The translations under genes and the position numbers were made by a program. The notes beneath the pieces were generated by a model. The model was not told where the DNA came from, searched no databases, and saw only the letters and a list, made by a program, of their open reading frames with translations. Shown in pieces: positions 14,760 to 24,043 of a DNA stretch of 27,588 nt. The first letter of the stretch is position 1. The number at the start of each line of letters is the position of its first letter. Where the stretch lies: assembly GCA_023433585.1 (NCBI GenBank), contig JAEZCL010000260.1, forward strand, positions 1-27,588, read 5' to 3'. This stretch comes from Pseudomonadota bacterium. Lineage in GTDB: Bacteria > Pseudomonadota > Alphaproteobacteria > Caulobacterales > Caulobacteraceae.

Positions 14760-15633
14760 GGCCGCGACACCTGGCGCACGCCGAACAGACCCTGAGGCCG
14801 GAACAGCAGGACGAGGAAGATCAGCATCAGCGGGGCCGCGATCTTGAGGTCGGTGCCGATGAACGGGACATAGGTCGCCGTCAGGTTCTCGATGACGCCG
14901 ATGATGACGCCGCCGGCGATGGCGCCGAAGGGATTGGTCAGCCCGCCCAGGGTCGCCGCGCACAGGCCATAGATCAGCAGCGGGAACATCATGCCGGTCG
15001 TCAGCAGGATGGTGGGGGCGATCATCAGCCCGGCCAGGCATCCGAACACGGCCGCTAGACCCCAGCCCAGCATGAACATGCGGCTGGTGTCGACGCCCAG
15101 ATAGACGGCCGCGTCGGCGTTGTCGGCCGCCGCGCGCATCTTCAGGCCCAGCGGCGAGTGACGGAAGAACAGCCACAGGAACACCGCCTGCAACGCCAGA
15201 ACGGCGAACAGCAGCAGGGTCTCGCCGCCCAGCCGCAGCCCGGCCAGATCGAATGTCACCGGCGGGATCAGGGCGGGGAATTCCCGCTGGGCGCCCGGCC
15301 AGATCAGGGCGCACGCCTGATTGCACACCAGGAACAGGCCCAGCGCCGCCAGCACCGAGGCCAGGGGCGGCTTCTTGCGCAGGGGCCGCATCAGCCCGCG
15401 CTCCACGGCCGCGCCGAACAGGAAGCTGAACACCAGGCCGAGCACGGCCGCCAGATAGATCGGCAGACCCCAGGCGCTTAGCTGCCAGATGACGAAGGTC
15501 GAGACGAGCGCCATTTCGGCCTGGGCGAAATTGAGCACGCCAGTCGCCCGGTAAACCAGGACGATGGCCACGCCCATGGCGGCGTACAGCGCCCCGTTGG
15601 CGGCGCCGTCGATGATCTGTTGCAGCAACAGGA

Positions 15634-15637
<4 letters not shown>
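14756..15637 (-). CDS. livH: Branched-chain amino-acid-type ABC transporter permease LivH
   Basis: This 293-aa polytopic protein shows the LivH pattern: QQIIDGAANGALYAAMGVAI near the N-terminus, GVLNFAQAEMALVSTFV (~32-48) and PLGLKMRAAADNADAAVYLGVD in the cytoplasmic loop contacted by the ATPases. Its length is typical. It overlaps livF by 4 bp upstream and livM by 4 bp downstream, indicating tightly coupled translation of the transporter. Confidence 0.9.
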
Positions 15638-16364
<727 letters not shown>

Positions 16365-16368
<4 letters not shown>

Positions 16369-17126
16369 GCCGAAGCCTCCGGCGCGCCCAGATAGGCGGC
16401 GCGAACGGCCGGGTCGGCGGTGATCTCGGCTGGGCTCCCCACCGCGATGATGCGGCCGCTCTCCATCACGGCGATGCGGTCGCAGATGGCGTTGATCAGA
16501 CCCATGTGATGTTCGACCAGAACGATGGTCAGGCCGCGTTCGGCGCGCAGTTCGGCCAGCAGGCGGCCAAAGGCGGCCACCTCGCCGTGCGCCAGTCCTG
16601 CGGCCGGTTCGTCCGCCAGCAGGACGCGCGGATCGGCCATCAGGGCGCGCGCCAGTTCAATCTGTTTCTGGGTGCCGTAAGGCAAGTCGGCGGGCAGGGC
16701 GTCCATGACCTCGACCAGGCCCAGCCGTTCGCAAAGGGCCTCCGCTTCGGCCTGCAGGTCCGCCTCGCGGCGGGCCGACCAGCCGAACGCGGACCGCACG
16801 AAGTCCGCCGGCCCGGCCACATGGCCGCCGACCAGGATGTTCTCGAAGGCGGTCAGCTCATCGACCAGGGCGATGTTCTGAAACGTGCGCGCGATCCCCG
16901 CCTCACGGATACGCCAGGGCTTCCGCCGGGCGATCTCGCGCCCCTTGAGGCGAATGGAGCCGACCGTGGGGCGATAGAGGCCGGAAAGACAGTTGAACAG
17001 CGAAGTTTTACCGGCGCCGTTGGGACCGATCAGGCCGAAGATCTCGCCGGCCCGGATCTCAAGGCTCGCCCCCGCCACCGCCCGAACACCGCCAAAGCTC
17101 AGCGCGATGTCTCGCACGTCGAGCAT
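16365..17126 (-). CDS. livG: ABC transporter ATP-binding protein LivG
   Basis: The 253-aa ATPase has Walker A GPNGAGKTS (34-42), TFQNIALVDELTAFENI after the Q-loop (81-97), a LivG-type signature LPYGTQKQIELARAL (148-162), Walker B VLLADEP (168-174) and the switch His in VEHHMG. ATG 17126 is the only sensible start: the frame is open further upstream, but only through the intergenic hairpin and the TonB gene. No good ribosome site is visible, so expression may depend on transcripts from the TonB gene 68 bp upstream. An 11-bp hairpin lies in that gap. Confidence 0.91.
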
Positions 17127-17143
17127 TGGGGCGTTCGTGTCGT

Positions 17144-17170
17144 CCAGGGGCGCGGGGGGCGCGCCCCTGG
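17144..17170 (-). repeat. 11-bp hairpin between TonB receptor and livG
   Basis: CCAGGGGCGCG at 17144-17154 pairs perfectly with CGCGCCCCTGG at 17160-17170 around a 5-nt loop. It begins 24 bp after the TonB receptor stop and ends 17 bp before the livG start. With no T-tract on the minus strand it is more likely an mRNA processing/stability element or partial attenuator that sets receptor and transporter to different levels than a full terminator. Confidence 0.6.
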
Positions 17171-17194
17171 AGACGGCGATGTCCGGGGAGGAGA

Positions 17195-19513
17195 TCAGAA
17201 CCGAACCGACAGCTCGGCGCCGAAGGTGCGCGGCGCCCCGATGCGGGACACCTCGTCGCCAAGGGCGTAGTTGATGTTGGTGCGGTACAGGGTGTCCTGC
17301 AGGTTCCGTCCCCAGACGGAGACCTGCCAGTCGGTTTCCGGGATCGACAGGGCGATGCGCGCGTCCAGGAGCCCGTAGGAGTCCTCGGTCTGCGCATTGG
17401 TCGGCGCCCAGTACATCTTGCCCTTGCGGGTGTAGTTGACCCGGAAGTTCAGGGCGTCCGTCCACGAGCCCAGGTCCGACGTGTAGTCCACGCCCACGTT
17501 GAACTGGTTCTTCGGCGTGCGCTGCAGGAATTTGCCGCGATTGTCGTTGCCCAAGGAGTCGGTGAACTCCAGATATTCAGTGTCCAGATAGGTGAGGGCG
17601 CCGAACACTTCCAGGCGATGGTTGACGGCGAAGCGGCCTTCCAGCTCGAAGCCCCGGATGCGGGCGTCGGCGGCGTTGTCGGTCACGCTGCACAGGCAGT
17701 TGGTGTCCGTCTGGGTCACCTGCAGGTCCTCGTAGTCCATCACGAAGGCGGCCGCGTTCAGGCGAGCGCGCCCGTCGAGGAAGTCGATCTTGGCGCCCAG
17801 TTCGATGTTCACCACCGTCTCGGGATCATAGCTGATCCGCGCCGCCACCGCATTGGCGGGCGTGTCCTCGAAACCGCCGCCCTTATAGCCGGTGGAATAG
17901 GTGAGGTAGAACAGCAGGTCGTCGGTCGGCGAATATTCCGCAGTCGCCTGGGCGGTCACCTGGCTCCAGCTGTCGCCATAGTCCGCCGTGAAGGACTCGC
18001 CCTCCTGGAACGTGGGCGCCAGAGGCGTCAGCGGCACCGTGCCGCCGGGGTTGAAACGGTCGCCGGTGGCGATGGCCGTGCCGGTCACCCGGCCTTCCTT
18101 TTCATCGCGCGAGTAGCGCACGCCGCCCACGACCCGCCACTGTTCGTTGAAGGTGTAGCCCAACTGGCCGAAGGCGGCGTAGGAGCGGCTGGTGGCCGAG
18201 TTGTCCCACAGGGTTTCGCCCGAGATCTGGTCCAGCGCCGCCATCGGCACCTCGCCCCAGAAATGGTCGATCTTGTCCACGTCGTCCTGCTGGTGATAGG
18301 CGCCGATGATCCAGTCGAAGCCCTCGCCCACATGGTTCGAGACCAGGCGGATTTCCTGCGAGAACTGCGTGGCGTCCTCGTATTCGGCGACCGGCGTCGT
18401 GAACAGGGTCGGGGAGATCACCCCGAAATTGTTGCCCGGCCCGACACCGGTCTGGTCATAGACGTTGTCGGCGGTCCCGCTGCGATAGCCGATGGTGGCC
18501 TGCAAGGTGGCGAAATCGCCGATCCCCTTTTCGACGTTCGCCACCACGCTGAAGGCTTCGCGCTCCAGGCCCTGAGGCGTTTCGGCGGCGTCTCCGCGGA
18601 AATGAGGATGGCTGGGCAGGCTCTCGCGGATGTCCAGGGGGCTGCCGCGCAGGGCGCCGATGGCGGCGCGCGCGGCGCTCCACGGGCCGGCGCCGCCTTC
18701 CCAGGCGACCTGGTGTCCGCCGTTGGAACGGTCGTTGGTGTAGTCGAAGATCAGCCGCGCCTGCAGGTCGCTGTCCTGCGGTGCGTAAAGCAACTGGGCG
18801 CGGGCCTGGAACGAGCGCACGTCGTCCAGTTCGCGATTGTGCTGGATGTCGTAGTTATAGCCGTCATGGTTGCGCGACTGGAGGGACAGGCGCCCGGCCA
18901 GGCTGTCGGTGATGGGGCCGGTGATGTGCGCGCGGGCCAGCACCTCATTGTGATTGCCATAGGAAATCGAGGCGGCGCCGGACGGTGAAAAACGAGGGCT
19001 GGCGGTGATCACGCTGATGGCGCCGCCGACCACGTTGCGGCCCAGAAGGACGCCCTGCGGCCCGCGAACCACCTCGACGCGCTCCACGTCGAACATGTCG
19101 AAATTGAACAGGCCGGGCCGGCCTACATAGACCTCGTCGACGAAGATGCCGATCGACTGGTCGGCGGAGGGGGAATCCAGCCGCGTGTTGGTGATGCCGC
19201 GAATGTTGAATTCCTGGTCCAGTCCGGAAATGGCCGTATAGGACAGCGAGGTGACGCGCTTGGCCACGTCCTCGAAGCTCATGATCTGGTCGGCCGCGAG
19301 GGTCTCGCCGCCGATGGCGCTGACGGCCAGGGCCGAATCCTGAAGGCCGACGGCGCGCCGCTGGGCCGTGATGACGATTTCGTCCAGTCGGACCGCGCCC
19401 GCCTCTTGGGCAGCGTCCGGCGCCGCGTCCTGCGCCATGGCGGCTGTCGAGACCAGGCCCATCGCGATGGCGATCGCCAGGCGGGACGTTGCGCCTTTCA
19501 TCACTCTCATCAT
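17195..19513 (-). CDS. TonB-dependent outer-membrane receptor
   Basis: The 772-aa protein has a signal peptide ending AMA|QD after residue 27, a TonB box DEIVITA (~44-50), a plug domain with NIRGI, SIGIFVDEVYVGRPG and VERVEVVRGPQGVLLGRN, a long beta-barrel, and a C-terminal strand GAPRTFGAELSVRF ending in Phe. It would take up a ligand across the outer membrane using TonB/ExbBD energy (not encoded here). The type is the FecA/IroN-like family expanded in sphingomonads and Caulobacterales, often placed with catabolic genes rather than siderophore genes. ATG 19513 is chosen because GGGAGG lies 7 nt upstream; ATG 19528 would precede that motif. It is the first gene of the unit with livGFHM and tetR and lies behind operator 3. 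Confidence 0.93.
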   Translation of the reverse strand: MMRVMKGATSRLAIAIAMGLVSTAAMAQDAAPDAAQEAGAVRLDEIVITAQRRAVGLQDSALAVSAIGGETLAADQIMSFEDVAKRVTSLSYTAISGLDQEFNIRGITNTRLDSPSADQSIGIFVDEVYVGRPGLFNFDMFDVERVEVVRGPQGVLLGRNVVGGAISVITASPRFSPSGAASISYGNHNEVLARAHITGPITDSLAGRLSLQSRNHDGYNYDIQHNRELDDVRSFQARAQLLYAPQDSDLQARLIFDYTNDRSNGGHQVAWEGGAGPWSAARAAIGALRGSPLDIRESLPSHPHFRGDAAETPQGLEREAFSVVANVEKGIGDFATLQATIGYRSGTADNVYDQTGVGPGNNFGVISPTLFTTPVAEYEDATQFSQEIRLVSNHVGEGFDWIIGAYHQQDDVDKIDHFWGEVPMAALDQISGETLWDNSATSRSYAAFGQLGYTFNEQWRVVGGVRYSRDEKEGRVTGTAIATGDRFNPGGTVPLTPLAPTFQEGESFTADYGDSWSQVTAQATAEYSPTDDLLFYLTYSTGYKGGGFEDTPANAVAARISYDPETVVNIELGAKIDFLDGRARLNAAAFVMDYEDLQVTQTDTNCLCSVTDNAADARIRGFELEGRFAVNHRLEVFGALTYLDTEYLEFTDSLGNDNRGKFLQRTPKNQFNVGVDYTSDLGSWTDALNFRVNYTRKGKMYWAPTNAQTEDSYGLLDARIALSIPETDWQVSVWGRNLQDTLYRTNINYALGDEVSRIGAPRTFGAELSVRF

Positions 19514-19520
19514 CCTTAAT

Positions 19521-19526
19521 CCTCCC
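19521..19526 (-). promoter_or_regulatory. Ribosome binding site of the TonB receptor
   Basis: GGGAGG on the minus strand, 7 nt before the ATG at 19513. It fixes this start over the upstream in-frame ATG at 19528. Confidence 0.65.
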
Positions 19527-19574
19527 ATTGCGCACTGGAGACAGTCGCATGTTTTCGATTGTTGGGCCTTCTAG

Positions 19575-19592
19575 ACCTACTGGGTAGTATGC
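19575..19592. promoter_or_regulatory. TetR-type operator 3 (TonB receptor–liv–tetR unit)
   Basis: ACCTACTGGGTAGTATGC matches the consensus except the last base. It is 61 bp upstream of the receptor start. On the minus strand TTGACG (19613-19608) stands 16 bp before CATACT (19591-19586), a plausible -35/-10 pair in which the -10 is part of the operator, so binding would block RNA polymerase. Confidence 0.85.
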
Positions 19593-19654
19593 ATTGGTTC
19601 CCAGCGTCGTCAAGCTGTCCTGAATTGGCCCTGCGGCCGTGTGTCCGGCAGCCC

Positions 19655-19660
19655 TTGACG
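19655..19660 (+). promoter_or_regulatory. -35-like hexamer TTGACG of the racemase unit
   Basis: TTGACG stands 13 bp before CATACT of operator 4, the same geometry as at 6387. The -10 would fall within the operator and transcription would begin at or next to the start codon at 19692. Confidence 0.45.
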
Positions 19661-19672
19661 CTGTCGCGAAAG

Positions 19673-19690
19673 ACATACTACCCAGTATGT
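19673..19690. promoter_or_regulatory. TetR-type operator 4, perfect dyad touching the start codon
   Basis: ACATACTACCCAGTATGT has perfect 7-bp arms around a 4-bp centre, the most symmetrical of the five copies. It ends one base before the ATG at 19692, so there is no room for a ribosome binding site between operator and start. It lies 80 bp from operator 3, and the two could be bound together in the divergent region. Confidence 0.87.
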
Positions 19691-19691
19691 C

Positions 19692-20822
19692 ATGACATCG
19701 GACGCCCCCCTCATCGACGACGTTCCCGCGCTGGACGGCCTGCGCGTGGTCGATCTCGGCGCCCTGTTGCCCGGGCCGGTCTGCGCCCTGCATCTGGCGT
19801 GGATGGGGGCGGACGTGGTCAAGATCGAGCCGCCGTCCGGCGAGGCCGGACGCCATCTCTATGACGGCGCTTTTTTTGACACCTACAATCGCGGCAAGCG
19901 GTCCGTCGGGCTGGATCTGAAGTCCGAGGAGGGCGCCCGCATCGCCTTCGAGTTGTGCCGCAGCGCCGATGTGGTCGTCGAGAATTTCCGCCCCGGCGTC
20001 GCCGCGAGACTCGGTTTGGGCGCCGATCGGCTGCGTGAGGCGAATCCCAGGCTCATCTACTGTTCGATCAGCGGCTACGGGCGCGGTTCGCGGGCCCAGG
20101 CGCCGGCTCACGATCTGAATTTCCTCGCCCGGTCCGGCGCGCTGGGCTGCGCCACCACCTGGTCGGGGCAGGGGCGAGCGGCCACGCGCCCGGCCATGCC
20201 GGTCGGCGATTTCGGCGGCGCCGCCATGGCGGTCCAGGCGATCCTGGCGGCGCTCTACCGGCGCGAACGGACCGGGACGGGCGCCTATCTCGACATCGTG
20301 ATGAACGAGGTGCTGTTGCACTGGATGGCCTGGCGGGCGCCGGCCGACCAGCGCGCCGACCCCGACGCCTGGACCCGCTATCTGGAGCCGGCCAACGACA
20401 TGTACGAGACGGCCGACGGCGGCCGTATCGCGCTCGGCGCCATCGAAAGCCACCTGTGGCGCGCCTTCGTGGCCGTGGCCGTGCAGGAAGGAGCCGGCCT
20501 GGATATTGATCCGGCGATGGCCGACTGGGACTGGCGCGAACGTCGCCAGCGCGCCCTGCCCCTGGCCGAGCAACTGCGCGCCCTGTTCCGCCGTCACCCG
20601 CGTGACTGGTGGCTTCAGCGACTGGAAGCCGCCGGGGTCCCCGCCGATCCTGTGAACACGCCCCCCGAGGCGTTCGCTGATCCCTGGCTGCAGGAACAGG
20701 GCCTGGTTCAGGCGGACGGATGGGTGCGTCCGCCGCTGCCGGGCGTATCCTCCCTCGATCCGGCCCCCGTGCTCGACGCCGACGGCGATGCGGTGCGCGG
20801 CGGCGATTTCTGGCGGGCGTAG
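19692..20822 (+). CDS. CaiB/BaiF-family protein, alpha-methylacyl-CoA racemase-like
   Basis: The 376-aa protein has the family start GLRVVDLGALLPGPVCALHL (16-35) and GADVVKIEPP (39-48). AHDLNFLARSGAL places His140, and MPVGDFGGAAMA places Asp173. A His/Asp pair at this spacing matches the proton-transfer pair of alpha-methylacyl-CoA racemase (H126/D156 in the mycobacterial enzyme), whereas CoA-transferases of the family rely on the Asp alone. Racemisation would give the 2-methylacyl-CoA epimer accepted by a dehydrogenase. The ATG follows operator 4 by one base without a ribosome site, so the mRNA may be leaderless. It is the first gene of the unit that ends with the FadJ-like enzyme. A CoA-transferase role cannot be excluded. 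Confidence 0.82.
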   Translation: MTSDAPLIDDVPALDGLRVVDLGALLPGPVCALHLAWMGADVVKIEPPSGEAGRHLYDGAFFDTYNRGKRSVGLDLKSEEGARIAFELCRSADVVVENFRPGVAARLGLGADRLREANPRLIYCSISGYGRGSRAQAPAHDLNFLARSGALGCATTWSGQGRAATRPAMPVGDFGGAAMAVQAILAALYRRERTGTGAYLDIVMNEVLLHWMAWRAPADQRADPDAWTRYLEPANDMYETADGGRIALGAIESHLWRAFVAVAVQEGAGLDIDPAMADWDWRERRQRALPLAEQLRALFRRHPRDWWLQRLEAAGVPADPVNTPPEAFADPWLQEQGLVQADGWVRPPLPGVSSLDPAPVLDADGDAVRGGDFWRA

Positions 20823-20827
20823 GAGAT

Positions 20828-22387
20828 ATGGGCGTGGCCACGATCGACAGCATTCTGCGCGTTCAGGCCGATCGCGCCCCGGATCGTCCGGCCATGACCT
20901 TCAATGGCCGGACCCTGACCTACGGCCAATTGGACGAGCGATGCGCGAGGCTGGCCGACAGCCTGTCGGCGCTCGGCGTCGGGCCCGGCGACCGCGTGGC
21001 CTTCCTGGGCCGGAATCAGCCGGAGCATTTCGAGATCGTCTTCGCCGTCGCCCGGCTGGGCGGGGTCACGGTGGGGATGAACTGGCGGCTCAGCTCGGCC
21101 GAGTTGTCGGCGCAGCTCAAGGACTGCACCCCGGCCGTCCTGTTCGCCTCGGCCGAGGCGATGCCCACCGCGCTGGCGGCCCGCGACATGGCGGGGGTTT
21201 CGATCGCACTGATCGGCTTTGACGTCTCGGCCGACGAAGGCGGTTATGCGGCGCTGATCGAACGGGGAGCGAACACCCCGGTCGCGTCGCGCTCGAAGCC
21301 CGACGACCTGTGCATGATCTGCTACACCTCGGGCACCACCGGACACGCCAAGGGCGTGGCCTTCACCCATGCCAGCCTTCATGCGGTGCTGGCCCCGGCG
21401 GGCCAGGCATGGCGCTTCGACGGCGACAGCGTCAGCCTGGTCTGTATGCCCACCTTCCACACGGCGGGCCTGTGCTGGGGCCTGCTGGCCCTGTTTCACG
21501 GCGGGCGCGACGTGGTGGTCAGCGATTTCGACCCTGCGGCCATCGTGCGCCTGATGCGCGAAGAGGGCGTCACCAACTCGGTCTTCGCCCCGATCATGCT
21601 GGAACAGGTGATCGCCGAGCTTGAGCGCGGCGCGGGGCCCCTGACCGATCTGCGCGCCATCGTCTATGGCGCCGCGCCGATCACCGAGCCGGTGCTGCGC
21701 CGCGCCGTCGCCACCCTGAACGCCGACCTGATCCAGGGCTATGGCCTCACCGAGGTGAACGGCACCATCAGCATCCTGCCGGGCGAGGATCACGTGCTGG
21801 ACGGCCCCCGCAAGGCGCGCCTGCGCTCGGCCGGGCGGGCGGTGCCCTGGGGCGCGATCCGGGTGGTCGATCCGGCCACCGGCCAGGACATGAAGACCGG
21901 CGAGGTCGGCGAGGTCTGGGGCCGCAGCCCCGGCCTGATGGCGGGCTACTGGAAGCGCCCCGAAGAAACCGCCGAGGCGATCACCCCCGACGGCTGGCTG
22001 CGCACCGGCGACGCGGGCTACCTCGATCAGGACGGCTATCTGTTCCTGACCGACCGCATCAAGGATATGATCGTGACGGGCGGCGAGAACGTCTATCCGA
22101 TCGAGGTCGAACACGTTCTGGCGGCCCATCCCGGCGTCGACGCCGTGGCCGTGATCGGCGTGCCGGACCCCCGCTGGGGCGAAGCGGTCAAGGCCGTGGT
22201 GGTCGCGAAGGGCGACAGGCCCGAGCCGGAGACGCTGATCGTCTGGGCGCGCGAACGGCTGGCCGCCTACAAATGCCCCCGTTCGGTGGACTTCATCGAC
22301 GCCATGCCGCGCAACGGCGCCGGAAAGATCCTCAAGCGCGTGCTCAAGGAGCCCTACTGGGCCGGTCACGACAGGCGGATCGGATGA
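20828..22387 (+). CDS. AMP-forming acyl-CoA ligase 2 (FadD-like)
   Basis: The 519-aa ANL enzyme has the phosphate loop YTSGTTGHAKGVAFTH (166-181), GYGLTEVNG, LRTGDAGYLDQDGYLFLTDR, the hinge KDMIVTGGENVYPIEVE and the C-terminal catalytic Lys500 in NGAGKILKR. It is a conventional member, unlike ligase 1 with its divergent hinge. The start is uncertain: GGAG at 20822-20825 is only 2 nt from ATG 20828 but 8 nt from an in-frame GTG at 20834, which would give MATIDSIL. It begins 5 bp after the racemase stop and overlaps the next gene by 4 bp. Likely substrate: the free acid brought in by the transporter, or a shortened intermediate. Confidence 0.9.
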   Translation: MGVATIDSILRVQADRAPDRPAMTFNGRTLTYGQLDERCARLADSLSALGVGPGDRVAFLGRNQPEHFEIVFAVARLGGVTVGMNWRLSSAELSAQLKDCTPAVLFASAEAMPTALAARDMAGVSIALIGFDVSADEGGYAALIERGANTPVASRSKPDDLCMICYTSGTTGHAKGVAFTHASLHAVLAPAGQAWRFDGDSVSLVCMPTFHTAGLCWGLLALFHGGRDVVVSDFDPAAIVRLMREEGVTNSVFAPIMLEQVIAELERGAGPLTDLRAIVYGAAPITEPVLRRAVATLNADLIQGYGLTEVNGTISILPGEDHVLDGPRKARLRSAGRAVPWGAIRVVDPATGQDMKTGEVGEVWGRSPGLMAGYWKRPEETAEAITPDGWLRTGDAGYLDQDGYLFLTDRIKDMIVTGGENVYPIEVEHVLAAHPGVDAVAVIGVPDPRWGEAVKAVVVAKGDRPEPETLIVWARERLAAYKCPRSVDFIDAMPRNGAGKILKRVLKEPYWAGHDRRIG

Positions 22388-23199
22388 GCGCGGGCCATGT
22401 TCAACTGATGGACGAAGGCGCGCTGCGCCCCGGCCTGCTGGCGGGTCGGCGCTGTCTGGTCACCGGCGCGGGCAGCGGCATCGGCCGCGCCATCGCCCTG
22501 CGGCTGGCGGCGCTCGGCGCCGATGTCGTGGGTCTCGGCCGCCGCATCGACGCCCTGGAGGAAACGGGGAGCTTGGCCGCCGGTGTGTTCCGGTCCCTGT
22601 CGTGCGACGTGCGCGATTCCCAGGCCCTGGCCGAAACCGTGGACGCGGCGGCTGGAGACCATGGCCTGGACTTCGTGGTCAACAATGCGGGCGGCCAATT
22701 CTATGCGCCCGCCACGGCCATCTCGCGGCGGGGATGGGACGCGGTCATCGACCTGAACCTCTCGGCGGTGTTCAGCCTCTTGTCCGCCGCCCGGCCGCAT
22801 CTGGTCCGCCGCCGGGGCGCGGTGGCCAGCATCTCCCTGACCGGGATTGATCGCGGCATCATGGGCGCGGCCCATTCTGTGGCCGCGCGCGCGGGCGTTC
22901 TGGGCCTCACGCGCACCCTGGCCCTGGAATGGGCGCCGGACGGCGTCCGGCTCAACTGCGTGGGCCCCGGCATGGTCTTCACCGAAAACCTCGATCCCGC
23001 CGCCCGCGCGCGCGCCGAGGCCGACATGAGCGCCATTCCCCTGTCGCGCGCCACCGACGTCAGCGAGGTGGCCGAGTTGATCGCTTTCCTGGCTTCCGAC
23101 GCGGCGCGGATGATGACCGGGCAATTCCTTCAGATCGACGGCGGCGCCCACATCGGGCGGGGCATTCATGCCTGGTCGCCGGAACAGGCGGCGACATGA
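22384..23199 (+). CDS. SDR, peroxisomal trans-2-enoyl-CoA reductase (PECR)-like
   Basis: The 271-aa protein has TGAGSGIGRAIAL (27-39) and NNAGGQFYAP (100-109) motifs. Where classical SDRs have YxxxK it reads AAHSVAARAGVLGL, that is Ser165 and Arg169. The same unusual HSxAARAGV string, the GGQF block and a PGLL start segment are, as I recall, hallmarks of mammalian PECR, an NADPH-dependent trans-2-enoyl-CoA reductase related to 2,4-dienoyl-CoA reductases. So this is probably an active reductase of that branch, not a decayed SDR. In the pathway it could saturate an enoyl-CoA or handle double bonds. It overlaps the ligase and the following SDR by 4 bp each. Confidence 0.8.
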   Translation: MSAGHVQLMDEGALRPGLLAGRRCLVTGAGSGIGRAIALRLAALGADVVGLGRRIDALEETGSLAAGVFRSLSCDVRDSQALAETVDAAAGDHGLDFVVNNAGGQFYAPATAISRRGWDAVIDLNLSAVFSLLSAARPHLVRRRGAVASISLTGIDRGIMGAAHSVAARAGVLGLTRTLALEWAPDGVRLNCVGPGMVFTENLDPAARARAEADMSAIPLSRATDVSEVAELIAFLASDAARMMTGQFLQIDGGAHIGRGIHAWSPEQAAT

Positions 23200-24026
23200 G
23201 CGGACGGTTCCAGGATCAGGTGGTGCTGGTCACCGGCGCCGCGCGCGGACAGGGCCGCGCCGCCGCCGAGGCGTTCGCCCGCGAAGGCGCCGACATTATC
23301 GCCGTCGACGTCTGTGGCCCCATCGCCGCCGATTCCCCGCCCTCGACCCACGATGATTTCGCCGAGACCATCGCGGCGGTCGAGGGTCATGGCCGGCGGA
23401 TCATCGCCCGGCCGGGGGACGTGCGCGACCTGCCGGGGCTGGAAGCCATCGTCGACGAGGGCGTGGCCGCCTTCGGTCGGCTGGACGTGGTGTCGGCCAG
23501 CGCGGGCATCGCAGGCATGGGGCGCGCCGACCGGCTGACGGAAAGCCAGTGGGACACCATGATCGCCGTCAATCTGTCGGGCGTGTGGCGCACCTGCCGC
23601 GCGGCGATCCCGCATCTGGTGCGCGGCGGGCGAGGAGGCTCGATCGTGCTGACCGCCTCCGCGGCGGGGCTGAAGGGGATGCCCTATGTGTCCCACTATT
23701 CGGCCGCCAAACATGGCGTGATCGGCCTGATGCGCTCGCTGGCGGCCGAACTGGGGCCGCGCTCGATCCGGGTCAACGCGGTCTGCTCGACCACGGTGCG
23801 CACGCCGCTGATCGAGCATGAGGACCACTACCGCCTGTTCCGCCCTGACCTTGAGCACCCCACCGCCGAAGACGTCGTTGAGGCGGCCGCGAAGATCAAT
23901 GCGCTGCCCGTGCCCTGGGTCGAGGCTGAGGACGTGGTCAACGCGATCCTGTGGCTCAGTTCCGCCGAGGCCCGATACGTCACCGGCGTGGCCCTGCCGA
24001 TCGACGCCGGTTTCCTGATCAAGTAA
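23196..24026 (+). CDS. SDR of the carveol-dehydrogenase / mycofactocin-associated subfamily
   Basis: The 276-aa protein has VLVTGAARGQGRAAAEAFAREG (10-31), ADIIAVDVC (32-40) followed by an insertion after strand 2, then AVEGHGRRIIARPGDVRD, and the catalytic residues Ser155, Tyr168 and Lys172 (HYSAAKHG). ITGAARGQGR, IIAVDVC and GRRI.A..DVRD are the marks of the SDR subfamily containing carveol dehydrogenase; many actinobacterial members hold NAD tightly and use mycofactocin. No mycofactocin biosynthesis gene is in the window, and proteobacterial members may use free NAD. It probably oxidises an alcohol intermediate. The start overlaps the upstream stop (ATGA). Confidence 0.85.
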   Translation: MSGRFQDQVVLVTGAARGQGRAAAEAFAREGADIIAVDVCGPIAADSPPSTHDDFAETIAAVEGHGRRIIARPGDVRDLPGLEAIVDEGVAAFGRLDVVSASAGIAGMGRADRLTESQWDTMIAVNLSGVWRTCRAAIPHLVRGGRGGSIVLTASAAGLKGMPYVSHYSAAKHGVIGLMRSLAAELGPRSIRVNAVCSTTVRTPLIEHEDHYRLFRPDLEHPTAEDVVEAAAKINALPVPWVEAEDVVNAILWLSSAEARYVTGVALPIDAGFLIK

Positions 24027-24043
24027 CGCCTGAAGAGAGTCCC

